Part shown: piece by piece, positions 1 to 11,975 of the stretch | How positions within the stretch are numbered: position 1 is the stretch's first letter | Layout: every line of letters starts with the position of its first letter | Assembly (NCBI GenBank): GCA_026225945.1 | Contig: JAMJFZ010001868.1 | Location: forward strand, 4,566,001-4,630,000 | Source: Cricetomys ansorgei | Taxonomy: Eukaryota > Chordata > Mammalia > Rodentia > Nesomyidae | Direction: 5' to 3' | Length of the DNA stretch: 64,000 nt | Program-made: the position numbers and the translations under genes | The notes under the pieces: model-generated | What the model was told of the DNA's origin: nothing | Databases searched by the model: none | Seen by the model: the letters and a program-made list of their open reading frames with translations, nothing else

Positions 1-264
1 TTTGCCTCTCAAGATGAGGAATTAAAAGTGGAAACCACCACGGCTGGCTTTTTGTGTGGGTTCTGGGTTGAACATATGTTGTCATGCTTGTATGACGAGA
101 ACTTTACTGATAATCACCCAGTCCCTCCTTTTCTTTAATAATTTTGTTTTTAAATTTTACATAAAAATACAACCTGAGAGGATTCTGCTTGATTAAATGC
201 TTACATTTACCACTTCCTCTAGCGTTTCTTAGAAGATAAACTAAACAGTGAGCTCTCTTAGTTG

Positions 265-700
265 TTTGAGAAAGTCTTCATTCTTCCTTTGTGTCTGAAC
301 GACACCTTGTCTGCAGTGCTCTGGGTTGGCAGGGCTCCATCACCCTTCAGTACTTTGAGTGTGTCATCCCACCCTCATGCCCTCTAATGTTTCTGCTGAA
401 TGTTTGATGTTTGATACACAGGTAGTTCCTTGCTTGAGATTTTCTTCTTCATGTTGCTGCTTTCAGAATCCTCTCTTGGAGTCTGAACGTTGATAATTTG
501 GCTAGACTAAGGCTTCTGGTGGTCTTGTTTTGGTTAAATGTGACTAGTGTCCTTTGACTTTTTTGTACCCTGATGTTTACATCTTTCTGCAGGATTAGAA
601 GGTTTCATGCTGTTGCTTCTATAAGTATGCTTTCTGTTCCTACCTGTCCTCCATCTTGAATGCTAACAGTGTGTACCTTCACTCTTTAGATGCTGTTAGA
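265..700 (-). mobile_element. Ancient L1 fragment, antisense
   Basis: The + strand reads like the antisense of an old mammalian L1 segment. A run 'CCTTTGTGTCTGAA' is followed by 'GTTGGCAG', 'CAGTACTTTGA', 'TGTCATCCCA', 'TTTCTGCTGA' and 'TTGCTGCTTTCA', in the order familiar from L1M-type copies. Divergence is high. It directly precedes a sense L1-like ORF1 relic. Confidence 0.6.
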
Positions 701-766
701 AATCATTTAAGCTTTCCTCATTCCTTTTCGTTCTTTTTCTTTTTTTCCTCTGATTGGAAAATTTGA

Positions 767-1273
767 ATGTTTGGTTGCCACCAGCCGGTTCATCCAGAAT
801 CCCAGAGTAGGATTAGTAAAGAACTAGTGCCACCAAAGAACGCCAACAAAGGTTCGAAGAGGCAGCTGTCTCATCAAATGTCCAGGCATCAGCATAAGGA
901 CACCCGGATGATGAAAAACCAGAGAAACACAACACCACTGAAAGAAACCAGTGAAGCTCTAGAAATGGACGAAGATGAAGAGGAGATCTATGAAATGACT
1001 GACAAACAATTCAGAATTATTCTTTTGAAGAAGTTCAGAGAATTACAAGAAAATACAGACAGAAAACTAAGTGAAATTCGGGAAATAATTCACAAACAAC
1101 ATGAGATGTTTGACAGAGAAATAAAAGTTAATCACTTCAAAATAAAAATTCTAGAGGTAAAGAATACAATAAGTGAACTTGCGAATTCAACCACAAGTTT
1201 CAACAGAAGACTTGATAAGGCTGAAGGAAGAATCAGTGAGCTGGAAGACTGGACATATGATTCTAGACTTTAA
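767..1273 (+). pseudogene. L1-clade ORF1 fragment (HAL1-like), truncated
   Basis: An open frame of 168 codons has a plausible original start at Met 38 (position 878), giving MSRHQHKD followed by MMKNQRNT. It then has an acidic stretch (EMDEDEEEIYEM), ELQENTDRKLSEIREIIHKQ, and a coiled-coil end with NTISELANS and EGRISELED. This architecture is the N-terminal and coiled-coil part of an L1-clade ORF1 protein, which binds RNA as a trimer. The RRM and C-terminal domains are missing because the frame stops at 1273 and the following sequence is unrelated. It differs from the current murine L1 ORF1 type and looks older, possibly a HAL1 (ORF1-only) element. It is not expected to be expressed. Confidence 0.7.
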
Positions 1274-2429
1274 GAGAGCATTGTAATAGCAGAGCAAGTC
1301 AGACCTCTCTTTGGTGGCTCGCTCATGCTGGCAGGTTTCTGATACACTTTAAAATTTGTATAAGGGTAATATTTAAGCACTTTGTCTATAAAAGTATACA
1401 CTTATATAAATATACCAATGTCTGAGTCATTATTGTCTAGAGGACATTTACAAAATTATGAACTAAATAAAATATTATGCAGAAATTTTTTATTAAGAAC
1501 AATTTGTTTATGTGTACAACTACACTGATGATTTGAAGTCTTTTTTCCTCAAGTATATTTTTCCAATCATCATTATTTTATCTAACTTCTGACAAATTAT
1601 ACCTTATAATATTTCCTTGGAAGAAATAGATTATAATTTTTCTTGTAACTTTCCCACAAATTTAATAAGCAATAGCACTATTTAATATCTTATCAATTTC
1701 TAAGCAACAAGTTAGAATTGTGAAAAAGTAAAGTTGATCTTTCCTTTTCTTCTCTTTTATAAAATTTGATATATAACTTCTCTACATGGAAAGCCTGTAG
1801 AAGCTTGGTTAGTCCACAAGGGGAATAGAAGAGTGAAAGCCAATGTCTTGGTTTGCTCCTGATAGTTTTTGGGAAAAGAGAAGTGACAGCTAGTGAGCCT
1901 GAACACCACATCAACGGGGAACAAATGATGGTCATCTTAGGTAGAATGGTGAGAAGAGCAAGATGGGTTGCAATCCCAGAGGAAGTTGATGGGTCTAGAG
2001 ATTGAGAGGAGTGACTTAAAGCCAAAGCGGCATGGGGAGTGGCAGTACTAGACCATGACAGTGAGCATCCGTTCTTATGACTGAGCACCGATTCTTATTT
2101 GCGTATTATAGTATGGAGAGTTTCATATGCCCTCATGAACATCCCAGGAGTGCCTTCCTTTGACAGATATCAGAGCTGCACTTTCATGGCATCTGGAAGA
2201 AGTGATTATCTCCCCTGTACTTACAATTTTTCTGAATTCCTTCCAACCTGTTCTAATTAAATACATGTGTTTGTTTATATTGATCCAAGACTCATGACTT
2301 CCCCTTGGACAGGGGGAACTATATCTTTGGCACTCAGATTCATCAAGTTGATTTTATAGAATTGAGGCTCCTGGTATCTATCTTGAAGAAAAGGTGAATA
2401 ATGATTACTACTCACCTCAATATGTCAGT

Positions 2430-2740
2430 CTTCTATTGGTGCTGAAATAAATTGCTGTTAGTTTTGTGGCTTAAAATAATGCAGACGTGTTACTTTATAG
2501 TTGTGGTGATTAAAAGCCCGAGTGTTATAGAATTAAATCAAGGTTTCGGCAGAGCAATCCCTCTGAAGATCTAGAGAGTCTTATTTTTATTCTCTAGCTT
2601 CCAGAGGCTTCTTTGCTCTTAGTTCTGGATAATTCTCATTTTCTTCCATTCATATGTCTCCTCTGACTTCTCTACTTTTCTTCATATAAGGACTGTGAGT
2701 GCTCTGGGCTCATTCAAATAATGTAAGACAATCTTCCATT
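2430..2740. mobile_element. Probable ancient mammalian repeat fragment, family unresolved
   Basis: The pattern 'TTTTGTGGCTTAAAATAATGC', then 'TCAAGGTTTCGGCAG', then CT-rich sequence and 'ATAAGGACTGTGAGTG' resembles very old LTR or non-LTR relics shared by mammals. It is strongly decayed and I cannot assign a family. Confidence 0.35.
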
Positions 2741-2748
2741 ATTATTTG

Positions 2749-3990
2749 GAACTGAAATGACCCCTCAAAACTCATATGTTAAAGACTCAGTCCCCAGCTG
2801 GTGATAGAAACTGGAGTTAGTAGAGACAAAAGGACCTGGGGCCTTATAGAAATAGTCACTGGGGAATGCCTTCTGGCATTATTATTTTTGTTTGACACTT
2901 CTATGATCTTTCATCTATTTCATGTTTATTATGAGGTGAGCTACTTTGCTGTACTGCATTCTTTCTGACATAGTGCTCTGTCTCACCACTGGCTAAGAAG
3001 CAACAAAGTCAACTGACTATAGATTGAAACCTCTGAAAATGTGAGGCAAATTAAACCTTTCCTTCTTAAGTCATCTTTCTCATGTTTATTTGTCACAGCA
3101 TCAGAAAACTTACAGATAAGCTAGGGTTGATAGGTGAAGTCATTGCTGTGATTATACTCAGTGATGTGGTTCAGAAGATTTGGAGTTGCTGGGTAGAAAG
3201 AGCTTGGAAAGGTTGGGAAATCTGGACTAGGGAAGCCCAAGAATGTTATGAGCGTAGCTTAATGGAAGACTGTGATGAGCTCAGAAGACCAAAGTGCTGA
3301 TAGGAATGTGGATAGTAAAGAAGGTGCTCAGGAGGTTTCTGATGAGAACAAAGACTCTATTGGGACTTGGACTAGAACATTCATGCTACATTGTAAAGAC
3401 ATGCTCTATATTTAGGCCATGCCCAGAGACTTTGTGTTTAACTACATTTAAAGGCAATGGACTACTTAATATGGTAGAGAAACTGTTAATGCATTCAGGT
3501 AATGTCATGGTTATGGTTGGCCCCAGAAAGCCTGATTTACAGTAAGAATGAAGATGAAAGAACAGAATAGAAAGATTTGAAATATTTAATATTTCAATAT
3601 TAATATTAATAAACTAATAAGTATTTGAAATACTTAAAGTTTGGCAATAAAAGAAAAATATAAGTTAGGGCCAAGGGAGGTGTGCGGTTAGTGTCATTGG
3701 AAAAAAATCAAATTCTTGGAGGAATAGGGCAATAGGGGCTTGATTTTTGTATACGTTTTGTCCCGGTGGTCCATTCTTGTCCTTCCCTTCATTGTACTGT
3801 CACCATGAGTTAAGCCATTTTACTCTGCCACATGCTCCTTGCTATGATGTTGTGCTTCAGCAGGGATCCAGAAGCTATGAACACAAGTAATGCTGACAGA
3901 AACTTCAGAAACTGTGAGCCAAAATAAATCTTTTATCCTATAAGCTGTTTTTCTCCTGTATTTTCTTGTTGCAACCAGGAGTTACTACAC
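2749..3990 (+). mobile_element. MaLR (ERVL-type) element with LTRs and internal remnant
   Basis: The 5' LTR-like part begins near 2749 ('AACTCATATGTTAAAGACTC') and ends near 3105 after an 'AAATTAAACCTTTCC' polyadenylation region and 'TTTGTCACAGCATCAGAAAA'. An internal stretch of MaLR character follows, with a pattern like 'AGCTTGGAAAGGTTGGG' and 'GATGAGAACAAAGACTC'. A second LTR end at 3840-3990 carries 'GAGCCAAAATAAATC' and 'TTTCTTGTTGCAACCAGGAG'. The 72- and 83-codon open frames inside it have no recognisable product. MaLR elements rarely keep coding capacity. Confidence 0.6.
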
Positions 3991-5429
3991 CAACTTGTCT
4001 GGATCCGTAGTGTCTACAAAATCCTTTTTGTCATGTAAAAGAACACTTCTACAGTTTGTAAGGATTATGATATGGACATTTTGTCATTTATTATTATTTG
4101 TCACGTATTATTCTGCCTACTCTTTCTGATATTAAGGTAATTTTGTCCAGAGGATATTAAGATTATGTAATAAACTAAAGTGTTATCCCATACTATCTTG
4201 TTTCTATAAAGATGTATTATGTATTGCCATATATGTGTCATGGCCACGTGCGAGCAGAATGCCATTCTAAACCTTCGATCTAGGTGTTGGCTGATACAGT
4301 GACCACAGGTGTGGCATGCTCTGAGGCTCAAAGTCAATGTGCATGATTACATGCATACTTTCTATATTGTTTCCACTATTGTGAGAAAGACATGTTCGGG
4401 AAACCCACTTGTTCAAGAAGTATATGAGACACAAAGGCCTAGATCCCGCTAATAGTTGGAAATCAACTTTGTAGAGCTTAGCTGTGGTAAGCCAGACTCA
4501 TGAGCAATACCTGCATAATGTTTTATTTTACTCAGTTTGGGTGGTTTGCTCAACAGCAGAAGAATATTGAGCATCTTACCCAGAGTTTTACAACTGGTAA
4601 GTTACTTATGTATTTGTCTGTGTGCTTGACTTCAACAGTTGGGCCCTTATTCCCTAAGCAACTTTTTTAACTGTTCAATACGTGTCCAGTTATGCAATGT
4701 CAAGGTCATATCTAGTCTTTGATAGTGATTTCTCAGAGCAAAAACTTTTACAGAAAAAAAAAGCCCTTAAATCCCAACAACCTATGAAGGTTAACTCCAC
4801 TGAAACTGATCACACTGGAGTAGTGTGAAGGTTATCTATTATCTATGTGAACGTAGTTTAAGGCTAATGCTTTACGTGGTCACCTTATATTGCTGTGATG
4901 TTAGCTTGTGACTCATTTGTACGTCTTTTCTTGTGATAAGATTCATGAGATTAAAACTTTAAGTAGAATAAATCATCTATTCTCATTCTACAGTCTTGTT
5001 AGTTTTCTTTCTGTATTTATTATGTTCTAGCTATTGTTGTTACATATTTATAATTTTGATTATGAAAAATTATCAGAATGAAACAGCAAATATCTTGAGA
5101 GTAAAAAGAAATGAATTTAAAGGTAAACATTGGCAATGGAGAATCGAATATTTCTTAGTAACTATTAGATATCAATAAAGTTAAATTCATGGTATTAGGG
5201 AAAGAAGAGAAAAACACAGAAGGAAGAGAGAGGCAGATGATGTAACAGTAGCTTTGACAAAGTCCATATCGAGCCTAAGGAATTCTACAGTACCTCCTAT
5301 CAAGTTCTTTAATAATGACTCATACATTACAGCTGTTTGGCAGTTTTGTTCAGAGTAAGAGTCACTAGTCCTCAAAGGCTTATGTATCACGTTATTACTT
5401 GACTGTACACTTCTCCATGTCATGTGCTG

Positions 5430-5756
5430 GGAATGCAGTTTTTCCATGTGGTAGTGTTGGGAGATAGGCCCTGTTAGGAGTTGTTTAGGCTAGTGGCGGG
5501 AACCCTCATAGATGGATAAATTCTTTTATTATAGAAATTGGTTAGCTATCACAGGAGTTTTTCTTGCTTTCTTCTTTCATGCATGTGTAGTCTTTCCTTC
5601 CAACTTCCACCAAGTTATGAAGGACCATGATGTCTCAACAGGTATGGCCACAAAATCTTGAACTTTCCAGAAACACAAGCATAAGAAAAAAAACTTCTTT
5701 CTTTCATAAATTACTAAGTTTCAATAGTTTACAATAGCAACAACTAGTGGAGTAAG
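5430..5756 (+). mobile_element. MaLR LTR (MST/MLT1-like)
   Basis: The segment holds the typical motifs 'GTTGGGAGATAGGCCCTGTT', 'GGAACCCTCATAGATGG' and a decayed 3' end with 'ATAAATTACTAAGTTTCAA' and 'TACAATAGCAACAACTAGTG', which corresponds to the usual LTR terminus. It is joined directly to matching internal sequence. Confidence 0.68.
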
Positions 5757-6595
5757 AGAAAATTGGTACTGAGAAAGTCAGCTGTTTTTATATAACTATT
5801 TGAAATTATGAAATAGGCTTGTAACTGGGTAAGAGGCAAAGGCTAGAACTGTTTTGAAATACACGTTGGAATGACTGTTCAGAAATCCAAGGGCAGTTTT
5901 GGCAAAGGTTTAGAAGAATACAAAATGCCTTGGAAAATCTGGGACTAGTCAGATTCCTTAAATGGTTGTGATGGGGTCACTAATAGAACCAGGAACAGTT
6001 ATGACCATTCTCATGATGTTTCTGATGGAAATTAGGTCCATGTTGTTGAGAACAAGGATAAAGCCTGTTCTTGTATGAAGCATCAAGGAGCTTGCTGAAT
6101 TGAGATCATTCCTGAGGGCTTTTATGGACAGAAGAACTTGAGAATGATAAACTAAGACATCCAGTAGCAGAAATACTTCTAAGTGGTAAAAGAACTGTGC
6201 ATTTCAGCTTCTTCTATCAACTACAGGGAGCTAAGAGAGGAGTAAAGGAGTTATTTAAAAGTATAATTTATGATTAAAATAAAAAATAAACACTTGGAAT
6301 TTATAGCCTGTCCATATGAAAGGATTAAAAAAAATGTTCAGAAAGCAAAGCAAGGCCAGTGCTCAAAGAAGAAGTTACTGAAGACGTGAGCATGAACAGA
6401 AAGGAAGGCATGAATCATGAATGGGAAAGTGGAATCTTTTTAGAGATCTTAGAGGTTGCTTCTCCCAGCACTTCCTCAGTGCTTTTGGAGGGCATAGTGA
6501 TTTTAGAGAATGTTCTGTAGACTCTGTCCAGTTTACTTTCGAGGTCTACTGCCAGCGCTCTGATGCAGAACTTCATATGCCTGGCCATAGCACAG
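5757..6595 (+). mobile_element. MaLR internal region (THE1/MST-int-like)
   Basis: The landmark 'TTGTAACTGGGTAAGAGGCA' followed by 'AAGGCTAGAACTG' is the standard start of MaLR internal sequence. 'CAAAATGCCTTGGAAAATCT' and 'GATGTTTCTGATGGAAATTA' come next in the expected order. The body shows deletions and no conserved gag or pol frame. The 94- to 146-codon frames on both strands here are chance products of this relic and of the following A-rich tract. Confidence 0.62.
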
Positions 6596-6840
6596 GCAGC
6601 AAACAAACAAAACAAACCCAAAAACTGATATACCAGAATAAAACAAAACAAGAGAAAAACAAGAAAGATAAAAGAAAGATCCCCCCCCAACTCATAAAAA
6701 CATAAAATCAGAAAAGTGAAAAGTAAGGAAAGGAAGGAAAACAAAACAAAACAAAATCCCAAAAAAGCATTATGAGAACAAAAACCAAAACAAAACAAAA
6801 AGCAAAACAAACAAACAAACAAACAAACAAAAACCTCTGA
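6596..6840. repeat. A-rich low-complexity tract with AAAC units
   Basis: AAACA and AAAAC units dominate, ending in a run of AAAC/ACAA repeats at 6800-6833. A poly(C) run of ten lies at 6680-6689. The antisense translation is an artificial Phe/Leu/Cys-rich string. Confidence 0.85.
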
Positions 6841-8120
6841 AAATACCGGATACAATTGTGTTCATTTTGTGTTGGGTATCTGCTGCTAGGCATGAGACTG
6901 GCCCATAAGTATGGTTTGTGTACCCTGTGAGACTCCATTGGAGAAAACTAATTTTTCATTTGTGAGTGGTTGACACTTGGAGATAGTTTCTGAGTTGGGT
7001 CCTACCAGGCTCAAGCCTGGTTCAAAGGTTCAAGGTTCAAACCTTTTCATGCTGCCACAGTCTCTGTGAGTTCATATGTTAGCCAGTCCTGTGGGGCCTG
7101 GAAGACAGTGTTTCCCTGGAGTCATCCATATCCTCTGAGTCCTGCAATCTTTGATTGCTCTTCTGCATAGATCCCTAAGAAGATTAACCCCAACTTTCAA
7201 GGCTCTTCTGTAATTATGAAACCTATACACCTATTTCATATCATTATCTGTCTGCCTGTCTGTCCCTTTCTTTCTCTCCTAGATCTCTACTTAGTTACCA
7301 TGAAAAGTCAGTATTCCCTCCCTCAGTTATGAGTTGATGTTCTCAAGGAGAATCTTTTATATTGTATACAGGACTTCCGGGATAGAGTAATGAAGCCTAA
7401 ATCAAGGGCTTGATGATGGAAGCTAATGAAAATTGAAATAAACACAGGAGTGGGACAAACTGGGTACCTGCCTGCCTGAATTAGACCATTTTTTTTTTTT
7501 TTTTACTTTCTCCTTTCTGTTTTTGTCACTGGTGACTGCACAGAACATTATTTGACTTGATTTTTCTGTATCAGGTTGAAAGCAGTGCTTAGCTTCTATC
7601 TCCCAGAGTGGGCTAGAATTTCTGTTCTTGGTCTTTCAGGAGCTTTCCCAATTCACTGATAACAGTGAGGATCCAGGAGATCTGTAAAATGGTCCTGGCC
7701 CACGAGTCCTGATGCATTTATCCCCATCACTGTCCTGACCCTGCGATGTGTTCCCGGTGCTGCAGGCAGGCCCTGAAGCTCTTCCACCACCTCCTTCCCA
7801 GAGTGCCTACCTCTGGATTATTCTAACTCTTCCAACTCTCCAATTGCATTGCCCCCTTGCCTATGTGTTTGAAAACACAGTTCTGCCAGTTATTCAGAAG
7901 TAATAGGAGACTCAGGGGTTTAGGAACCAAAGGCCCATTTTTCCTTTTGAGAAAAAGAATAGAAAAAAAGAGATTACTCTCTAGTAGTGTCTTAAATGAT
8001 TAATGTGCTAACTTCTCCTTTGGTAAGCAATCGCAGTGTGGTCTGGAGGGAGATGACCTGGATTTAGATGGAGTCTACATTTTTTTAAAGCTATGTATTC
8101 TAGAGAAATACATTTCTGTA

Positions 8121-8150
8121 CATCTTCTCTTTATTGATAAAGAGAAGATG
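8121..8150. repeat. Perfect 14-bp inverted repeat with 2-nt spacer
   Basis: CATCTTCTCTTTAT at 8121-8134 is followed after TG by its exact reverse complement at 8137-8150. It can form a hairpin or cruciform. No transposon ends or duplicated targets are evident around it. Confidence 0.9.
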
Positions 8151-8299
8151 GTGGTAGTGACTGTTTTCTAGGATATTAACAAGCTACTTTAAAACAAGCA
8201 GTTTGCCCAATGTTGGGCTAATTATAAGTGCTTATTAGGTGCTGTCATTATTTATATAACATCCTCAAAAAATGTATCTTCTAAAATCCTGATAGCAGA

Positions 8300-8600
8300 G
8301 GAATTCATGCTTCCTGCTCTCCCAGGGACCCGCACACCAACTGATTATCCAATACAAAATGATCAGCCCTGAGTACATATACATGCAAGTAAAACCCAGA
8401 CTAAGTAGGGTGTATTTAGGAACATATATACATACATATATACATGTTTATATGCATATATGTGTATATAACAACAATTAAAGAAAAATTAGGCCCAAAT
8501 TTGAAAGATCCAGGCGGGTATATGGGAAGGCTTAGAGGGTGGGAAGGGAAGGGAGAAATTACAAAATTATGTTCTTAAAAAATTAAACAATGTTTCCCCA
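8300..8600 (+). mobile_element. L1 3' end (Lx-type), sense
   Basis: The sequence contains 'GATCAGCCCTGAGTACATAT', an alternating TATA/CATA stretch, 'ACAACAATTAAAGAAAAATT', a decayed 'AATTTGAAAG', and the G-rich tract 'GGGTGGGAAGGGAAGGGAGA', then A-rich sequence. This is the order of a rodent L1 3'UTR with its polypurine tract. Confidence 0.75.
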
Positions 8601-10659
8601 AATATATATTATGACTATATATATTTATTTTGATATATTCTGCTTTTAAAAAATAAAATTTGCGTTATGGGGGAAAATTCTGCTAAGCAATGAGGGTGCA
8701 AAGATAATTAACATAAGATTTCTATCCTGAGAGGTTTTTTCTTGTAAAAAATATCACACATTGGTAATGTAAAGTATAATATGAACTCAGGAGGTGTTTA
8801 CGGGACAGAGATAGGATATCTGACCCAACTGCACAGATCTTAGTCAGAGCTCATTGGCCTCAGACAGTGTCTCTTAAACCTAAGGCTCATGGGAAACATG
8901 AAGCTGCTGAACACTTTCTTGCAGACCTCACTTCTCTTTGGGGAATCTCAGCTGCTATCTCTAAGCTTGGCTCAGCTTCTACCACAGGAACCAGTTTTTC
9001 TGAGGCCAGTTCCTCTGTTTGACATCCTGTCTTGGCTCTGGCCCCTGCTTCAGGGCCTCTGTTGTAAATGGCATGGTTCCCCTCCCCTGTCTCCCTGGCC
9101 AAGTATTCACCAGTGCAGCCAGCCACCCACATGCCTTGTGTCTCTGCTTTTCTCCCTTACACCTGTCACCCCAAAAGCCTAGCCTGCACTTTCCTGGAAG
9201 AGGCAAAAGCAATCTTGTCTAGGTTGATTTCTCATGCTTTTTCTTTATACTAACCTAGAATTGTTTTGTCTCTAGGGAATGGTTTTAGCTGCAGAGGACA
9301 CTACTGGACAGGGCTTAAAACAAACAATTTGGTACATTACATAAGAAGTTCGGGAGCAGTAGCTGCTGAGGCTATTTGTTGAATTAATAATGTCATAAAA
9401 GAACCAGACTTTTTCTGAAGTTCCATTTGATATAGGGGAACAGGGGAAATCGGTGCATCCTCTCGGGGTGCTTAGCCTTATTAATAGAACAATTTAAGAA
9501 TGAGCTCAAATGCAAGCTCAAGGACAGTTTTATTAGTAAAATAAATATTTTGTTTAAAAATAAACACCAGGGCAGGCAAGCTGTAAAATTAACCTGCTTC
9601 GTGGCAGAGGGAGATGGAGGAGAGAGAAAAACAAACAAACAAAAACACAAAAAGCAAACCCATGTCATTTAAGCTGGAGGTCAGACACCTGGCAGACAAG
9701 CAGCTACATGGAGTGGGGAAGGGAGTTTTAAAGAAAGAGGAAGAAAACCCCAATGTTAGGAAAAAGCCCCCAAAATGAATGTCATGGAAAGCATGTTTAT
9801 AAAGAGAAAGAGGAAAAGGGGAAGTTATACTTTTCTGAATAATTCATAAAAGTGGACAGACTTTTGATCCTATATGGATGTGGTCCATAAAATACATTAC
9901 TACAGGTGGAGATTCTGGGAAGGAAACATACGGTCATTAAGGACTAATTATTCTGCCCATCTCTTTAGCATGGCTTAAGGTGAGCTCACCTTCCAGGGAT
10001 AGTCTCTTAGTCTAAGTGACTGAAGCAGCCCGGCTGGAATATTAGGTCTTCACGAGGGCAGAGATTCTATTTTTCTGACCATAAGTTTTTCTTAATGAGA
10101 CTTTCTTGCTACTATATCATACTCTGGTCCTTAGTGTATTTGTGGCACCCCGTCAGTGATTTGAACATCCACACAAGATAAGAAACAGAAAAGGAGACAG
10201 AGCTAGTAAGAATATTCTGTCCAGGTATTACTGTTTTATCAGGAAAAGTCTAGGAACATCCGAGGTACATTCTTTTATAGTTGATTTTCTGTCACTTTAC
10301 ATGGCTACTAGGAACAGCTAGGAATGCACCCAGTGCTGCCTTTGCTGTAATGGTAGAAGGTAGCACAGGAAGACAGGTTTGGAATCAGCTGTTGATAAGC
10401 AGTTCCTTCCCCTTTGACTCAGAAGCCAGTCCCCTCAGGGCTCTGCAGGCACTGGGCTGGAAGTCATTTTACATCCGAGAACAGTGCTAGAAAGCTCTCT
10501 ACATGCAGAACCAGGAAGACTTAAGAGACGCTCGAGCAAATTCGCCTTAGCTTGTCTGCTTCTGATAGTCACAAACAAGCTTATTTTTATTTTTGAATTA
10601 CTTGAGAGCATACTACCATATTAGGAATAAGAGAAAAACTCTTTATTGAAGGCCTATAT

Positions 10660-11715
10660 GTGTTAGAAAGTATCTATTTTTTCCATTTATTGAAAATAGA
10701 TTTTTTTCTCACATAACATATCCTGAGTATGGTTTTCACTCCCTCTACTCCTCCCAGTTCCTTCCGCACCTCCCCTCCCATCTGGATCCACTCCCTTTCT
10801 CTCTCTCATTAGAAAACAACACAACGGCTAACAAATAAAGTTGTATAAAACAAACAGAAGGAGAAGAGCTCAGGAGAAGGCACAAAAATCAGAGACCCAC
10901 TGGTTCACACCTCAAGAACCCTGTAAAAATACTAAACTGAAAGCCATAAGCATATATGCAGAGGACCTGGTGTAGACCCGTGTAGGCCCGGTGATTAGTG
11001 CTCCAGTCTTCGTGAGTTCACATGAGCTTTGCTCATGTTGATTTAGAGGGCCTTGTTCTGATGTCCTCTGTCCCCTTTGGCTCTTATATCCTTTCTGCCT
11101 CCTCTTCTCTCTGGTTCCCTGAGCTCTGAGAAGAAGGATTTGATGGATACATCTCATTTAGAGCTGTGTGTGTGTTTCAATGTGTTTCTCTTTCTGCATA
11201 ATATCTGGCTGGGATATTTGGTCTCATCTCCTGCGGGAGGAAACTTCTCTGATGATAACTGAAAAAGGCACTGATCTATGAATGTAACTGAATATCATAA
11301 GAGTCATTTTGTCATTACTTTTTTTTTTTTTTTTTTAAAAAGACCAGCAGTATTTGGCTTAACTCTAGGTCTCTCGTTCTTGGTCACCCAAGCAGTGTTG
11401 GGTAAGGGGTTCCATCTTGTGGAGTTAGGCTTAAGGCAAATCAGATGTTAGTTGGTTATTCCCACAAGCTTTATGCTACCATTACCCTATTGTATCTTGC
11501 AGGCAGGACACCATTGTAGATCAAAGAATTTGTGGCTGATTTGCTCTTTACATTTCTCTTTTGGTACCTTTCAGTACTATGCTAGAAAGTAGGGGTTAAA
11601 AGCTTTATGTAGGCATCAGCTCATCTTCTTCATGTTCAGTGACTTGTGTAAGTGTAGTCTTCAGCAATGAGGCCTTGCTGTTGGTTTGTGGAGAATGACC
11701 TATAGTCTCAGCAAC
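10660..11715 (-). mobile_element. L1 3'UTR/3' end (Lx-type), antisense
   Basis: The + strand carries the classic antisense order of an Lx-type L1 3'UTR. First come 'CTACTCCTCCCAGTTCCTTC', 'TCTGGATCCACTCCC' and 'CATTAGAAAACAACAC'. Next is 'GGCTCTTATATCCTTTCTGC' with 'GGTTCCCTGAGCTCTGAG', then 'GGGAGGAAACTTCTCTGATG', 'AGCAGTGTTGGG' and 'GGGTTCCATCTTGTGGAGT'. It is about 1 kb and 5'-truncated. No reverse transcriptase coding sequence is present. Confidence 0.78.
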
Positions 11716-11721
11716 AAGAAC

Positions 11722-11815
11722 CTATTATTTTCAATAACACTGTTTCTTTAATCTTCCCAGCACACTTGTGAGGTGGCTTTTTAATCCCTTAATTTACGCT
11801 ATATAAATGAAAACA
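11722..11815 (+). mobile_element. MIR fragment, sense
   Basis: 'TCTTTAATCTTCCCAGCACA', 'CTTGTGAGGTGGCT' and a decayed 'ATATAAATGAAAAC' correspond to the MIR segment normally reading as cytosine-rich, GAGGTA and 'ATGAGGAAAC'. It abuts the antisense L1. Confidence 0.5.
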
Positions 11816-11879
11816 CACCCTAATAATAAAAAAAATACAGTGAAAGTATCTCACCCAAATTGCTCCCATCTTCCTTTTG

Positions 11880-11975
11880 TGAGCCACCATGTGGGTGCTG
11901 GGAATTGAACTCGAGACATCTGGAAGAGCACCCAGTGCTCTTAACCACTGAGCCATCTCTCTACCCCACCCCACC
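11880..11975 (-). mobile_element. B2 SINE, tRNA-like 5' part only, with target duplication
   Basis: The minus strand reads as the tRNA-derived head of a rodent B2, with 'GAGATGGCTCAGTGGTTAAG' (A box region) and 'GAGTTCAATTCCCAGCACCC' (B box region), and stops right after 'ATGGTGGCTCA'. The usual B2 3' body and A-rich tail are missing. Flanking 15-bp copies at 11865-11879 and 11976-11990 differ at one base, so this is a complete short insertion, not a later break. Confidence 0.85.

Larger units (their letters stand above)
1281..5429. other. Unassigned parts around the first MaLR
   Basis: Apart from the elements at 2430-3990, the stretches 1281-2429 and 3991-5429 are AT-rich and show no gene, RNA gene or repeat I recognise. 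The frames of 60-131 codons here have no domain, signal peptide or compositional sense. Confidence 0.5.
6841..10659. other. Unassigned single-copy-like sequence
   Basis: Outside the hairpin at 8121 and the L1 end at 8300-8600, nothing is recognised. A poly(T) run lies at 7491-7504. At 7000-7050 a cluster of short overlapping inverted motifs (AGGCTCAAGCCT, GGTTCAAGGTTCAAACC) is present. The overlapping 61-97 codon frames at 8887-9253 lie in a locally GC-richer patch but show no family. Confidence 0.45.

Noticed and set aside
11880..11975. tRNA gene suggested by A-box and B-box motifs
   Set aside because: The motifs belong to a B2 SINE head; no cloverleaf with acceptor stem is present. The same applies to the B4 head at 55926.
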